DNA of 64,000 nucleotides from Coriobacteriaceae bacterium (GCA_019421015.1 JAHZGC010000010.1:1-64000), one strand, 5' to 3'. Counted from the first letter of the stretch, positions 42,798-56,368 are shown. Translations and numbers: made by a program. The notes: generated by a model not told the origin, from the letters alone.

Positions 42798-43130
42798 CGG
42801 CAAAACGGGACATGGCCCCGCCCCGCGTTGCAAAGTGTTGAAACACCCGTTGAAAAGCTGGTGGCAAAGCGTTTGGAAGGTGTGGGAAAGGGCGGCCCGT
42901 GTAGTGGAGAACCCACCCCCTAGACGTTGAGTGTTCTGTGGGATAGCTTGTTAAAAACGGTTTTCTGGCATAGGCAAAGCGATGCGCACCGTGGAAAGCC
43001 GTTGAGAAAAGAGAGGTCTCGAACTTAAAACCGCACGGTGGTTTACCAGGAAAAACGAGGGTTGTTAGGGGTTTCAACCACCCCTACTACAACAACTACT
43101 CTTAAGTAATAAAAGGACGGAGCGACACCA
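42798..43130. other. dnaA-dnaN intergenic region with origin-like repeats
   Basis: 333 bp without a gene. Short elements recur: GTTGAAA (42838 and 42850 areas), GTTGAG (42926 and 43002 areas), TGTGGGA (42880 and 42940 areas) and CGTGGAAAG (42993-43001), the last two resembling reverse DnaA boxes. It is GC-richer than the rpmH-dnaA gap. It probably carries the dnaN promoter; a role as a second part of a bipartite origin is possible but unproven. Confidence 0.4.
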
Positions 43131-44234
43131 ATGAAGTTCGTCATCGACCGCGATTCCCTCAAGGCAGCCCTCGACTGCGCCATCAAAGGCATGGACATGA
43201 ATTCGACACTCCCCATCCTCTCGGGAGTCCTCATCACTGCAGCAGACGCCACCTTAAGGTTGGAGACCACCAACATGGAGGTCAGCATCTGCCAACGCAT
43301 CATTGCCAACGTCGAAGAACCCGGCCAGGTCGTGGTTCCCTGCAAGCTTCTTGCCGACATCGTGGGACACCTCCCCGACATGGCCATCAGTTTTCAGGTC
43401 GAAGGCTCGATGCTTCACGTTCGCTGCGGCAAGTCCTCGTACAACCTGAACACGCTGGCCCCACAGGACTTTCCCCGGTTCCCCGACTATGACATCGAGA
43501 GCATGGTGGAGGTGCCCACCGAATCCCTTGCGGCCATGGTCTCACGCGTGGCGGTTGCCGCAAGCTCCGACAAGAACCGCTCGATCCTCAACGGCGTCTT
43601 GGTGAACATCACCTCGAACATGGTGCGTTTTGTGACCACCGACTCGGTGCGCCTGGCCGTTGCCGAGACCAAGGTCATGAGCGAGGTGCAGAACATCGAG
43701 GTCATCGCACCGGCAAAGACCGTGCCCAACGTCCTCTCGCTCGCCTCGGGACAAAAGTCCATCACCATCGGAACCAACGCCACGCAGATCGTCTTTCTCT
43801 TTGGCGACGTCGTGTACGTCTCCCGCCGCATCGAAGGCACCTACCCCAACTACCGCAAGCTCATCCCCAGCAGCTACGCCACGGCTGTGCGCGTCAAGGT
43901 CAACGAACTCTACGACGCCATGCAGCGTATCAAGGCCATGACCGCCTCGAACTCGGAGATCCGCTTTCAGATCTATCCCGACGCCGGGCTGCTCGTCATC
44001 ACCTCGAACCTTCCCGACCAGGGCAACGCCCGCGAAGAGCTTCAGGTGGAGGCCGAGGGAGAGGAGCAGATGATCGCCTTTAACTCCCGCTTCATCTACG
44101 ACTGCGTGCAGAAGTCCGACGACGAGGCGACCATGTCGTTCGAGATGGAGAACCCCAACAAGCCGGGCATCTTCAAGACCCTGGGCAAGATCGACTTCCT
44201 CTACCTCGTGATGCCCGTTCGCACGAGCTACTAG
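43131..44234 (+). CDS. dnaN: DNA polymerase III beta subunit (sliding clamp)
   Basis: 367 residues, the normal length. MKFVIDRDSLKAALDCAIKGMDMNSTLPILSGVLI opens domain 1, and DFPRFP, VSRRIEGTYPNYRKLIPS and the C-terminal FLYLVMPVRTSY are conserved blocks that form the ring and the partner-binding pocket. It dimerises around DNA and tethers polymerase III. ATG 43131 follows AAGGACGGAG. recF follows 15 bp later. Confidence 0.98.
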   Translation: MKFVIDRDSLKAALDCAIKGMDMNSTLPILSGVLITAADATLRLETTNMEVSICQRIIANVEEPGQVVVPCKLLADIVGHLPDMAISFQVEGSMLHVRCGKSSYNLNTLAPQDFPRFPDYDIESMVEVPTESLAAMVSRVAVAASSDKNRSILNGVLVNITSNMVRFVTTDSVRLAVAETKVMSEVQNIEVIAPAKTVPNVLSLASGQKSITIGTNATQIVFLFGDVVYVSRRIEGTYPNYRKLIPSSYATAVRVKVNELYDAMQRIKAMTASNSEIRFQIYPDAGLLVITSNLPDQGNAREELQVEAEGEEQMIAFNSRFIYDCVQKSDDEATMSFEMENPNKPGIFKTLGKIDFLYLVMPVRTSY

Positions 44235-44249
44235 CGATCGAACGACGCC

Positions 44250-45362
44250 ATGGCCTTCAGCATCAAGCGGGTGGGGTATCGCGACTTCCGCAACACAGAA
44301 GAGCTCGTGATCGAGCCGGGCCCTCGGCTCACCGTGTTAGTGGGTCCCAACGCTGCCGGAAAGACAAACTGCGTCGAGGGAATCCAGATCCTCACGGCCG
44401 GGGGCTCCTTTCGCCATGTGCCCCCGGCCGACATGATTCGCAAGGGGGCGGAGCGGGCGCAGCTGCGCATGCACGTGGAAAGCGACAAGCGCATGCTCGA
44501 CCTGGCCTACGACATCTTTCAGACCAAGAAGCTCCTCTCAATCAACGGCAAGCGCCGGCCCAACGGCGAGGGGCGCGGGATCTTGCCCTCGATTCTCTTC
44601 TATCCCGACGAGCTCATGGTGGTGAAGGGCGGGGCGGCCGACCGGCGGGCGATGATGGACGACTTCGGAGTCCAGATGAACGCCTCCTACGCCAAGGTCA
44701 TCTCGGACTACCGCAGGGCGCTGCGCCAACGCAACATGCTCTACAAGGAGGCCGCCCGCACGGGGAACGGGGTCGACCGGACCATGCTCGACGCCTGGAC
44801 CGAGTCGCTCGTGGCGGCGGGGACGGCCCTCTACCGCTACCGGCTCTCGCTCGTGATGAGGCTGGCCCCCCACGTGGCGCGCATCTACGGCGAGCTCGGT
44901 GCGGGCGAGGAGGCGCAGATGGGTTACGAGAGCCTGTGGTTCACCGGCCGCGAACCCGGCGAGAACCCCGGCAGGGCCGAGGTGGAGGAGCAGCTGCGCT
45001 CCGCTTTGGAGCGGGTCAGGGCCGAGGAGGCCCGGCGATGCCAGACGCTGGCCGGACCGCACCTCGACGACGTGGCCTTCTCGATCGCGGGGTTGCCTGC
45101 CCGCAACTTTGGCTCCCAAGGCCAGCAGCGCAGCCTCGTTTTGGCGGTAAAGCTGGCACAGGTCGAGGTGGTGCATGAGATGCAGGCCCAGTACCCGGTG
45201 TTTTTGCTCGACGACGTGATGAGCGAGCTCGACTCCAACCGAAGGGCGCGCCTCTTCGACCTGGTGCAGGGCGGTATGCAGACCGTGGTGACCACGACGA
45301 ACCTTGAGTACTTTAGGCCCGAGGAGCTGGTGGAGGCGCGGGTGATCCACCTTGGCGAATAA
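44250..45362 (+). CDS. recF: DNA replication and repair protein RecF
   Basis: 370 residues. GPNAAGKTN (32-40) is Walker A; RNFGSQGQQRSLVLAVKLAQVE the ABC signature; PVFLLDDVMSELDSNRR Walker B with D-loop. It is an SMC-like ATPase that loads RecA at gaps. The start codon ATG 44250 is chosen from the family N terminus (KRVGYRDFRN); the Shine-Dalgarno is weak, so translation may depend on coupling with dnaN. The stop overlaps the following TTG start by 11 bp. Confidence 0.97.
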   Translation: MAFSIKRVGYRDFRNTEELVIEPGPRLTVLVGPNAAGKTNCVEGIQILTAGGSFRHVPPADMIRKGAERAQLRMHVESDKRMLDLAYDIFQTKKLLSINGKRRPNGEGRGILPSILFYPDELMVVKGGAADRRAMMDDFGVQMNASYAKVISDYRRALRQRNMLYKEAARTGNGVDRTMLDAWTESLVAAGTALYRYRLSLVMRLAPHVARIYGELGAGEEAQMGYESLWFTGREPGENPGRAEVEEQLRSALERVRAEEARRCQTLAGPHLDDVAFSIAGLPARNFGSQGQQRSLVLAVKLAQVEVVHEMQAQYPVFLLDDVMSELDSNRRARLFDLVQGGMQTVVTTTNLEYFRPEELVEARVIHLGE

Positions 45363-46035
45363 CGGGGGAGGAGCGTTTTCGCTCAACGACGCCGTGGGCT
45401 ACGACGATGACTCCGACGAGGGGTTTGCCCTGGCCTACGAGGGGGTCGGGAGGACCAACCGCCTGGGTGCCCCCGCCACGACTGGCACGGTGGGCAGCTC
45501 GGCCACCGACATCGTCGACGGGCTGCGCAAACGGGCCGGGTTGCCTACGGGCGTGTTCAAGACCCTGCGGTTGTGGCGGCGCATGGGGGACGAGCGCCTG
45601 CGCAAGCACGTCGTGGCGGTGTCGATCCGGCAGAACCGCGTGACCCGCGAGCTTATCGCCTATGCCGACGGCAGCGTGTGGGTGAGCGAGTTCACCATGA
45701 TGCGCACGGCGGTGCTCGTGGAGTGGAACAGCATCTGCGAGGCGGCCGGGGAGCCCGGCCTGTGCATGCAGAAGGTGACCTTTAGGCTGAGCAAGGGCGC
45801 CCGGGCGGCGGGGGCCACGGGGTCCATCGCGACCGACGGGGCGGCCGGCGACGTGTTGCCGGTGGAGCTCAACGGCGAGGAGCGGGCGCGGGTGCGCGCG
45901 ATATGCGGGGTCATATCCGACGACCGGCTACGCCGGAGCGCTATGCGCGCCATGACGAGCGTCATGGAGTGGAAAAAAGGCGAGGCCGCACGGGAGGCCG
46001 CGCGCCCGGGCGCGCAAAAATCCGACAAACAGTAA
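45352..46035 (+). CDS. DUF721 (DciA-like) protein
   Basis: 227 residues from TTG 45352, within the recF end. The first 45 residues are acidic and Gly-rich; the core VFKTLRLWRRMGDERLRKHVVAVSIRQNRVTRELIAYADGSVWVSEFTMMRTAVLVEWN fits the DUF721 alpha/beta (KH-like) domain of DciA, the bacterial replicative helicase loader/operator of species without DnaC. In actinobacteria this gene usually follows recF. The C terminus is a charged, Ala/Glu/Lys-rich extension. The exact start is uncertain; other rare start codons are possible. Confidence 0.8.
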   Translation: MANNGGGAFSLNDAVGYDDDSDEGFALAYEGVGRTNRLGAPATTGTVGSSATDIVDGLRKRAGLPTGVFKTLRLWRRMGDERLRKHVVAVSIRQNRVTRELIAYADGSVWVSEFTMMRTAVLVEWNSICEAAGEPGLCMQKVTFRLSKGARAAGATGSIATDGAAGDVLPVELNGEERARVRAICGVISDDRLRRSAMRAMTSVMEWKKGEAAREAARPGAQKSDKQ

Positions 46036-46215
46036 TTGCGCGACCGGTTTGTGCGGCTTCGCTGCGGGATGTGTGCGACCGCTGTGCGTTTGTGCGAGTG
46101 TAACAGTGCATCACGGCATAGGAATGTGCGAGATAACAGAAACGGCCCTTAGAACGAATCTCAGAGCTTCTGGGGGCTATTCTCCAAGCATTCTCTATGG
46201 CGGCCTTGATTGAAT

Positions 46216-46245
46216 TTGTACCTTTGAGTTCCGAGGGCGTATAAT
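46216..46245 (+). promoter_or_regulatory. gyrB promoter
   Basis: TTGTAC (46216-46221), 18-bp spacer, TATAAT (46240-46245). The transcript start would be near 46252 and the leader about 45 bases. The rest of the 261-bp gap after the DUF721 gene shows no gene. Confidence 0.7.
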
Positions 46246-46296
46246 CCAGCCTTACTTCTGCGGCATACCCATCCAACTTTTTAAGAAGGGATACCC

Positions 46297-48297
46297 GTGC
46301 CCGAGAACAACTCGACCCACTACGGTGCGGACGACATCCAGATCCTCGAGGGTCTGCAGGCGGTCCGCAAGCGTCCCGGCATGTATATCGGCTCCACCGG
46401 CTCCATGGGCCTGCACCACCTGGTGTGGGAGATCGTGGACAACTCGGTCGACGAGGCCATGGCCGGCTTCTGCACGCGTATCGACGTGATCCTGCACCTC
46501 GACAACTCGGTCACCGTCATCGACAACGGCCGCGGCATCCCCGTGGCCAAGCACCCCAAGAAGAAGATGTCGACCCTCGAGGTCGTCATGACCATCCTGC
46601 ACGCCGGCGGCAAGTTCGGCGGTGGCGGCTACAAGGTCTCGGGCGGCCTGCACGGCGTGGGCGTCTCGGTCGTGAACGCCCTGTCGCAGCGCGTGGTCGT
46701 GGAGGTCAAGCGCGACGGCGAGATCCACACCATGGAGTTCGCCCGCGGCAAGACCGTGAAGCAGATCGAGGTCATCGGCAAGACCAAGACCACCGGCACC
46801 TCGGTGACCTTCTGGCCGGACCCCGACATCTTTAAGGAGACCACGGTCTACGACCACGACACCATCGCAAACCGCCTCCAGGAGACGGCCTTCTTGAACC
46901 GCGGGCTCAAGATCGTCTTTACCGACGAGCGCGAGCTGACCCCGCGGGTCGAGGAGTACTGCTACCAGGGCGGTATCAGCGACTTCGTGAAGTACCTCAA
47001 CGAGGGCAACGAGATTCTGCCCGGCCTCTCGCGCCCGATCTACTTCGAGCGCAAGAACGAGGACCCCGAGACCCCCGACAAGAACGGCGAGGTCGAGGTG
47101 TCGATGCAGTGGAACACCGGCTACGGCTCCACGGTCATGACCTTTGCCAACAACATCTACACGATGGACGGCGGCACGCACCTCGAGGGCTTCCGCCAGG
47201 CGCTCACCCGCACCATCAACGACTACGCCCGCAAGCAGGGCATCCTCAAGGAGAAGGACGCCAACCTCACGGGCGACGACGTGCGCGAGGGCCTCACGGC
47301 GGTCATCTCGGTCAAGCTGGCCGACCCGCAGTTCGAAGGTCAGACCAAGACCAAGCTCGGCACCACCTTTATGCGCAACCTGGTGCAGTCCACGGTCTCA
47401 GACGGGCTTGCCGAGTACTTCGAGGAGCATCCCAACCAGGCCAAGGGCATCTGCAACAAGGCCATCAGCGCGAGCAAGGCCCGCACAGCCGCCCGCAAGG
47501 CCCGCGAGGCCACGCGCCGCAAGGGCCTGCTCGAGAGCGCGAGCCTGCCCGGAAAGCTGGCCGACTGCTCGGTGCGCGAGCCTGCCATGACCGAGCTCTT
47601 CATCGTCGAGGGTGACTCGGCAGGCGGTTCTGCCAAGGACGGCCGTCGCCGAGACATCCAGGCCATTCTCCCCTTGCGCGGCAAGATCCTCAACGTGGAG
47701 CGCGTGGGCGACCACCGCGCCTTTAGCAGCGACACCATCCAGTCGCTGATCACCGCCATCGGCACCGGTGTGACCAACGGAACCGGCGACGGCGGCGACT
47801 TCGACCTGTCCAAGGCGCGCTACCACAAGATCATCATCATGACCGATGCAGACGTCGACGGCGCCCACATCCGCATCCTGCTGCTGACCTTCTTCTACAA
47901 GTACATGCGCCCGTTGGTGGAGGCCGGCTACGTGTACTCGGCCTGCCCGCCCATCTTTGGCGTCAAGGTCGGCAAGAAGATCCACTACGTCTATCCCGAC
48001 TCCAAGACGCCCGAAGACGAGCTGCTGGCCAAAGCCATCGAGCAATATGCCAAGCGCAACCCCGACGGCACCATCAAGAAGCCGAGCGTCCAGCGCTACA
48101 AGGGCCTGGGAGAGATGGACCCGCAGCAGCTGGCCGACACCACCATGGACCCCAAGACGCGTATCCTGCAGCGCGTGACCATCGAGGACGCCGCGGCCGC
48201 CGAGCGCGCCGTGCGCGAGCTCATGGGCAACCAGGTGGAGTTCAGGCGCGACTATATCGAGCGTCACGCCAAAGACGCCCGCTTCCTGGACATCTAG
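46297..48297 (+). CDS. gyrB: DNA gyrase subunit B
   Basis: 666 residues. GTG 46297 follows AAGAAGGGA. GHKL ATPase blocks: IVDNSVDEAMAGF, DNGRGIPV, GGYKVSGGLHGVG; then the TOPRIM EGDSAGGSAKDGRRRDIQAILPLRGK and DADVDGAHIRILLLTFFYK with the metal-binding Asp residues. It forms the A2B2 gyrase with GyrA and makes negative supercoils. It precedes gyrA by 148 bp that hold a large cruciform-like repeat. Confidence 0.98.
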   Translation: MPENNSTHYGADDIQILEGLQAVRKRPGMYIGSTGSMGLHHLVWEIVDNSVDEAMAGFCTRIDVILHLDNSVTVIDNGRGIPVAKHPKKKMSTLEVVMTILHAGGKFGGGGYKVSGGLHGVGVSVVNALSQRVVVEVKRDGEIHTMEFARGKTVKQIEVIGKTKTTGTSVTFWPDPDIFKETTVYDHDTIANRLQETAFLNRGLKIVFTDERELTPRVEEYCYQGGISDFVKYLNEGNEILPGLSRPIYFERKNEDPETPDKNGEVEVSMQWNTGYGSTVMTFANNIYTMDGGTHLEGFRQALTRTINDYARKQGILKEKDANLTGDDVREGLTAVISVKLADPQFEGQTKTKLGTTFMRNLVQSTVSDGLAEYFEEHPNQAKGICNKAISASKARTAARKAREATRRKGLLESASLPGKLADCSVREPAMTELFIVEGDSAGGSAKDGRRRDIQAILPLRGKILNVERVGDHRAFSSDTIQSLITAIGTGVTNGTGDGGDFDLSKARYHKIIIMTDADVDGAHIRILLLTFFYKYMRPLVEAGYVYSACPPIFGVKVGKKIHYVYPDSKTPEDELLAKAIEQYAKRNPDGTIKKPSVQRYKGLGEMDPQQLADTTMDPKTRILQRVTIEDAAAAERAVRELMGNQVEFRRDYIERHAKDARFLDI

Positions 48298-48303
48298 GAT
48301 GCT

Positions 48304-48388
48304 GCGGTTCTCGTCTCGCCGCGTTCTGCGGAGGCTCACGTACGTCCAGTACGCATCGCCTCCGCACGCCTTGCGAGACGAGAACCGC
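48304..48388. repeat. Large two-part inverted repeat between gyrB and gyrA
   Basis: Outer arms GCGGTTCTCGTCTCGC (48304-48319) and its exact complement (48373-48388); inner arms TGCGGAGGC (48327-48335) and GCCTCCGCA (48358-48366); the centre reads ACGTACGTCCAGTACGC. No T-run follows on either strand, so it is not a classic terminator. Such intergenic elements can be REP-like, attenuating or DNA-structure sites. Confidence 0.8.
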
Positions 48389-48445
48389 TTAGAGCGCAAT
48401 GGCGTTGCCCGAGTAGGTATTCTCACGAGATAGAGAGGGCCCAGA

Positions 48446-51220
<2,775 letters not shown>

Positions 51221-51276
51221 GGTGTACTGACGAGAACGATGGCGCGGCCCTTAGTGGGTTGGCTGTCTGGGTGGAA

Positions 51277-51310
51277 GCGGCGCGGCAGGTCGAGAGGCTT
51301 GCCGCGCCGC
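51277..51310 (+). terminator. gyrA terminator
   Basis: GCGGCGCGGCA (51277-51287) pairs with TGCCGCGCCGC (51300-51310), followed by TTTGCGTT; 57 bp after the gyrA stop. Confidence 0.75.
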
Positions 51311-51384
51311 TTTGCGTTGTGGGGTGCGGGGCGTGGCGCGGGGAGTCTGGAGGTGCGGGCTTCGGATGCCCTCCCAGATGGCCC

Positions 51385-51527
51385 GTGGTCAAAAATTCCG
51401 GTTGGGCAACATTGCATAGGCAGTTTGGGGGTTTGGGAACCGATCGAATCGACAAAAGTCCAGGAAAGTCTGGAGTGGTGAACGGCAATGGCCCGAACGA
51501 TGTTGACCAACCGGATTTTTTGACCAC
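51385..51527. repeat. Long inverted repeat with TGGTCAAAAA / CCGGTTGG arms
   Basis: The arm at 51385-51414 (GTGGTCAAAAATTCCGGTTG, then GGCAACATTG) is nearly complementary to 51498-51527, with one inserted base and two mismatches, across 83 bp. Nothing codes inside. It may be a REP/MITE-type element. The 583-bp gyrA-sortase gap otherwise holds the gyrA terminator, this repeat and an AT-rich stretch. Confidence 0.65.
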
Positions 51528-51571
51528 CAAAGTTTTGGTGTGGAGAGGAACGGAGATTACATAAGTGTAGA

Positions 51572-51583
51572 ATTATGCATAAT
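51572..51583. promoter_or_regulatory. Palindrome ATTATGCATAAT in an AT-rich stretch
   Basis: A perfect 12-bp palindrome lies in the AT-rich segment 51555-51612, which also contains CATACATATTATTCA. The composition recalls ArgR-type operator boxes, but the downstream gene is a sortase and no regulator can be assigned. Confidence 0.25.
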
Positions 51584-51695
51584 AGTCAAGTTTCATACAT
51601 ATTATTCAAAAGCGATGCTACAAGATTGTCCCAACCTCGGCCTTGGCCTCGAATGCGATGGCGCTGACCTCGTATGAATCACCGTCTCCATGGCG

Positions 51696-51704
51696 TGCTA
51701 TGAT
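51696..51704 (+). promoter_or_regulatory. Extended -10 of the sortase gene
   Basis: TGCTATGAT (extended -10 type TGnTATGAT) lies about 100 bp before the sortase start. The same CGTGCTATGATGG context recurs before purF (53067-53079). No consensus -35 is evident. Confidence 0.45.
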
Positions 51705-51803
51705 GGCTCCTATTATGTTTTTGCCGCCCAAAGGTGGGTGGATGTCCCTTTTGACCTCTTGGACCCCTTTTGTTTGGGTTGCTTTAGACTCCGGTGGGAT
51801 GTG

Positions 51804-52985
51804 ATGGTTATGGCGTTGCGCAACGATGGGCGGGGTCCATACCCTGCTAGCCCCGACGGATACCAGCAGGACGGCTACTCGCAGGCATATGCCCAAAGTG
51901 CTTACGGTCAGTTCCATGTGCCACAGCCCGGCTACGACCCTCAGGGCTACGGAAACGGTTATGGTACCCAGGGTTCCAACCAGCCCTACGGTTACGAGGG
52001 CCAACCTGGTTACGGCTCCCATGCCCAGCAACCCTATAATCCTAACGTTGCCTATAACCAACCCGGTTACACCCAGCCCTACCAGCCGGTAGGCTACCGT
52101 CGGGGGACCGTCCCTTCGGCCTATGGGTACGGTGCGGCACCCCAGCCCCCCGAGCCTCCCAAAAAGAAGGGGCGCGGCCTCGTGGTGGCTGCCGTCATCC
52201 TTTTGGTGGTTGGCCTCGCGCTTATCGTCGGGGCGGGGGTGATCTGGTGGCAGAGCCAGCAGGCCTATAACGAGAACGTCGAGGAATACCATCAGCTTGC
52301 CGACGCCAACGTGACCGAGGACACTTCTACCGGACGGCCGGTCGTTGACTTTGCGGCGCTTAAGGCGCTCAACCCCCAGATCGTCGGGTGGATTCAGATT
52401 CCCCAGACGCCGGTGAACTACCCCGTGTGTCAGACCGACAACAACGACTACTACCTCAACCACTCGTTCTTGGGCCGCGACGACGAGTTCGGCGCCATCT
52501 TTATGGACTACCGCAGCGCCGCAGACCTCTCGGGCTACAACACCGTGATGTACGGCCACCACCTCAAGAACGGCGAGATGTTCGCCGAGGTGGCCGACTA
52601 CTCCAACCAGGAGAACTTCGACACCATCCGTAACATCTACTACGTGTCCGAGGATGGAAGGGTCCATGCTCTGGCGCCCCTGTGCTGCATCGTGGTGAGC
52701 GGCTACGACGTCGACGCCATTCGTTTCAGCTTTGCCGACCAGGCCGACTTCGAGGCGTACGTCCAGTCGCTCATCGACCGCTCGAGTGCCCGCTCGCCGC
52801 GTGCCACGTCGGCAGGCGTGGGCCACATCTACATGCTCTCGACCTGCAGCTACGCGACCGAGAACGAGCGTACCATCCTGGTCTGCACCGACCTTACGGC
52901 TAACAACGGGCCGGTGGTCGACGCCACGCAGAGCATGGCCGACATCCAGGCTGCGGCCGACAGCGCGGCGGGAATAGCGGAATAG
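51804..52985 (+). CDS. Class B-type sortase with a PYG-rich N terminus
   Basis: 393 residues. Residues 1-120 are a low-complexity Gln/Tyr/Gly/Pro domain (QPYGYEGQPGYGSHAQQP) predicted to be cytoplasmic; one membrane helix (about 124-148) follows, then an extracytoplasmic sortase domain with YGHHLKNGEMF (His252), LSTCSY (Cys348) and NERTILVC (Arg356), the catalytic triad pattern of class B. The start at ATG 51804 is chosen for the GGTGG 6 bp upstream; ATG 51810 is the alternative. Sortases cleave LPxTG-like signals and attach proteins to the wall or to pilins. Which substrate it uses is unknown; the giant adhesin (VPKTA) is 37 kb away on the map. It is monocistronic. Confidence 0.88.
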   Translation: MVMALRNDGRGPYPASPDGYQQDGYSQAYAQSAYGQFHVPQPGYDPQGYGNGYGTQGSNQPYGYEGQPGYGSHAQQPYNPNVAYNQPGYTQPYQPVGYRRGTVPSAYGYGAAPQPPEPPKKKGRGLVVAAVILLVVGLALIVGAGVIWWQSQQAYNENVEEYHQLADANVTEDTSTGRPVVDFAALKALNPQIVGWIQIPQTPVNYPVCQTDNNDYYLNHSFLGRDDEFGAIFMDYRSAADLSGYNTVMYGHHLKNGEMFAEVADYSNQENFDTIRNIYYVSEDGRVHALAPLCCIVVSGYDVDAIRFSFADQADFEAYVQSLIDRSSARSPRATSAGVGHIYMLSTCSYATENERTILVCTDLTANNGPVVDATQSMADIQAAADSAAGIAE

Positions 52986-53068
52986 AACTAACCGCCTTGC
53001 TGCGAAGGTCCCGCTCCATGGGCGTTCGCCGCATGACCTGCGGCTGAAACATGCCTTGTCCTACCCCG

Positions 53069-53077
53069 TGCTATGAT
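53069..53077 (+). promoter_or_regulatory. Extended -10 of the purF operon
   Basis: TGCTATGAT lies 51 bp before the purF start. I see no PurR box or purine riboswitch in 52986-53127. Confidence 0.45.
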
Positions 53078-53127
53078 GGGCGCTCACCATGTATCGAAGG
53101 GTTCCGGGCTAGCGGGAGGGACGCAAA

Positions 53128-54671
<1,544 letters not shown>

Positions 54672-54675
<4 letters not shown>

Positions 54676-55727
54676 ATACCACCAAACAGCAGGTCACCTA
54701 TCGCGACGCCGGCGTCGACGTGGACGAGGGGGCCCGTGCGGTCGAGCTGATCAAGGAGTCCGTGGCCACCACGCGTCGCCCCGAGGTCATCGGCGGCCTG
54801 GGTGGGTTCGGCGGCTGCTTCTCGGCCGAGGGCCTCAAGGCCATGAGCGACCCGGTGCTGGTCTCGGGCACCGACGGCGTGGGCACCAAGCTCAAGCTCG
54901 CCCAGCTTTTTGACCGCCACAACACGGTGGGCATCGACCTGGTGGCCATGTGCGTCAACGATCTTCTCGCCTCGGGTGCCGAGCCCCTGTTCTTCCTCGA
55001 CTACATCGCCATCGGCCACATCGACGCCGAGCACGTGGCCGAGATCGTGGAAGGCATCGCGGAGGGGTGCCGTCAGAGCGGCTGTGCCTTGGTGGGCGGC
55101 GAGATGGCGGAGCATCCCGGCGTCATGGCCGTGGGCGACTACGACCTGGCCGGCTTTTGCGTGGGTGCAGTCGACCGTCCCAAGATGATCCTGCCCGAGA
55201 TGGTGCAGGAGGGCGACGTGGTGCTCGGTATCGCAAGCTCCGGCCTGCACTCCAACGGCTATTCGCTCGCCCGGCGCGTCCTCATCGACACGCGCGACGT
55301 CGAGGAGTACCTGCGGCCTATGGACGAGCTCGACGGCGAGTCCATGGCCGATGCCCTGCTCAAGCCCACGCGCATCTACGTGAAGCCGATCCTTTCCCTG
55401 TTGAAGAAGGGCCTGCCCGTGCACGGTGTGGCCCACATCACCGGCGGCGGCATCACCGAGAACCTCAACCGCGTGCTGCCCCCCACCCTCGACGCCCAGG
55501 TCGACGCCCTGACCTGGGACGTCCCCCCCATCGTGCGCTACACCGTGGAAGCCGCCAACCTCTCTGACGAAGAGGCCCTGCGCACCTTCAACATGGGTGT
55601 GGGCATGGCCGTGGTCGTGCCGCCCGACGCGGTTGACGACGTGGCCGAGGCGCTTACGGAGGCGGGGGAGACGGTCTTCCCCATCGGTGTGATCGTGCCC
55701 GGCACCGGCAAGGTCGTCTACGCCTAA
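54672..55727 (+). CDS. purM: Phosphoribosylformylglycinamidine cyclo-ligase (AIR synthetase)
   Basis: 351 residues from GTG 54672, overlapping the purF stop (GTGA). Motifs: YRDAGVDVDEG, GLGGFGGCF, VSGTDGVGTKL, DLVAMCVNDLLASGAEPLFFLDY, GGEMAEHPG and HITGGGITENL. It closes the imidazole ring to form AIR with ATP. Family length is about 345, so it is complete. Confidence 0.97.
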
Positions 55728-55744
55728 GGACAAGGAGGGCCACC

Positions 55745-56368
55745 GTGGCCATTAAGATCGGCGTGCTGCTCTCGGGGAGCGGCACCAACCTGCAGGCTAT
55801 CATCGACGCGATCGCGGACGGCAGGCTCGACGCCGAGATCGCCCTCGTGGTGGCGAGCCGCCCCGAGGCCTACGGCCTTAAGCGGGCCGCCGCCGCCGGC
55901 ATCCAGACCTTCTCGATGAGCCCCGAGGCCTACCGAGACGACGCGTACCTGGCCGACGAGGTCATCGCCAGCATGCTCAAGCAGTACGGCGTCGAATACG
56001 TGGTGATGGCCGGGTACATGCGCATGGTGCACGACCCCATCCTGGTGGGTTTTCCGAACCGCGTGGTGAACCTGCACCCGGCGCTTCTGCCGGCCTTCAA
56101 GGGGGCTCATGCCATCGAGGAGGCCTGGACGCGCGGTGTCAAGGTGACCGGCGTCACGGTGCACTTTGCCAATGCCGACTACGACTGCGGTCCCATCATC
56201 GCCCAGCGGGCGGTGGAGGTCGACGAGGGCATGACCTTGGGCGAGCTCGAGGAGCGCATCCACGCTACCGAGCATGTGCTCTATCCCGAGACCCTGCAGC
56301 TTATCGCCGAAGGTCGCGTGCATGTGATGGGCGACAACACCGTGAGGATTGACCCCGCTTCCCATTAG
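55745..56368 (+). CDS. purN: Phosphoribosylglycinamide formyltransferase
   Basis: 207 residues, GTG start after AAGGAGG. LLSGSGTNLQAIID opens the protein; VNLHPALLPAFKGAHAIEEA and VHFANADYDCGPII carry the catalytic His, Asn and Asp. It transfers formyl from 10-formyl-THF to GAR. It is the last gene of the purF-purM-purN operon, with a terminator 16 bp later. Confidence 0.97.
   Translation: MAIKIGVLLSGSGTNLQAIIDAIADGRLDAEIALVVASRPEAYGLKRAAAAGIQTFSMSPEAYRDDAYLADEVIASMLKQYGVEYVVMAGYMRMVHDPILVGFPNRVVNLHPALLPAFKGAHAIEEAWTRGVKVTGVTVHFANADYDCGPIIAQRAVEVDEGMTLGELEERIHATEHVLYPETLQLIAEGRVHVMGDNTVRIDPASH

Noticed and set aside
52986..53127. Purine riboswitch or PurR box before purF
   Set aside because: No characteristic conserved loops or PurR box found; only an extended -10 is visible.
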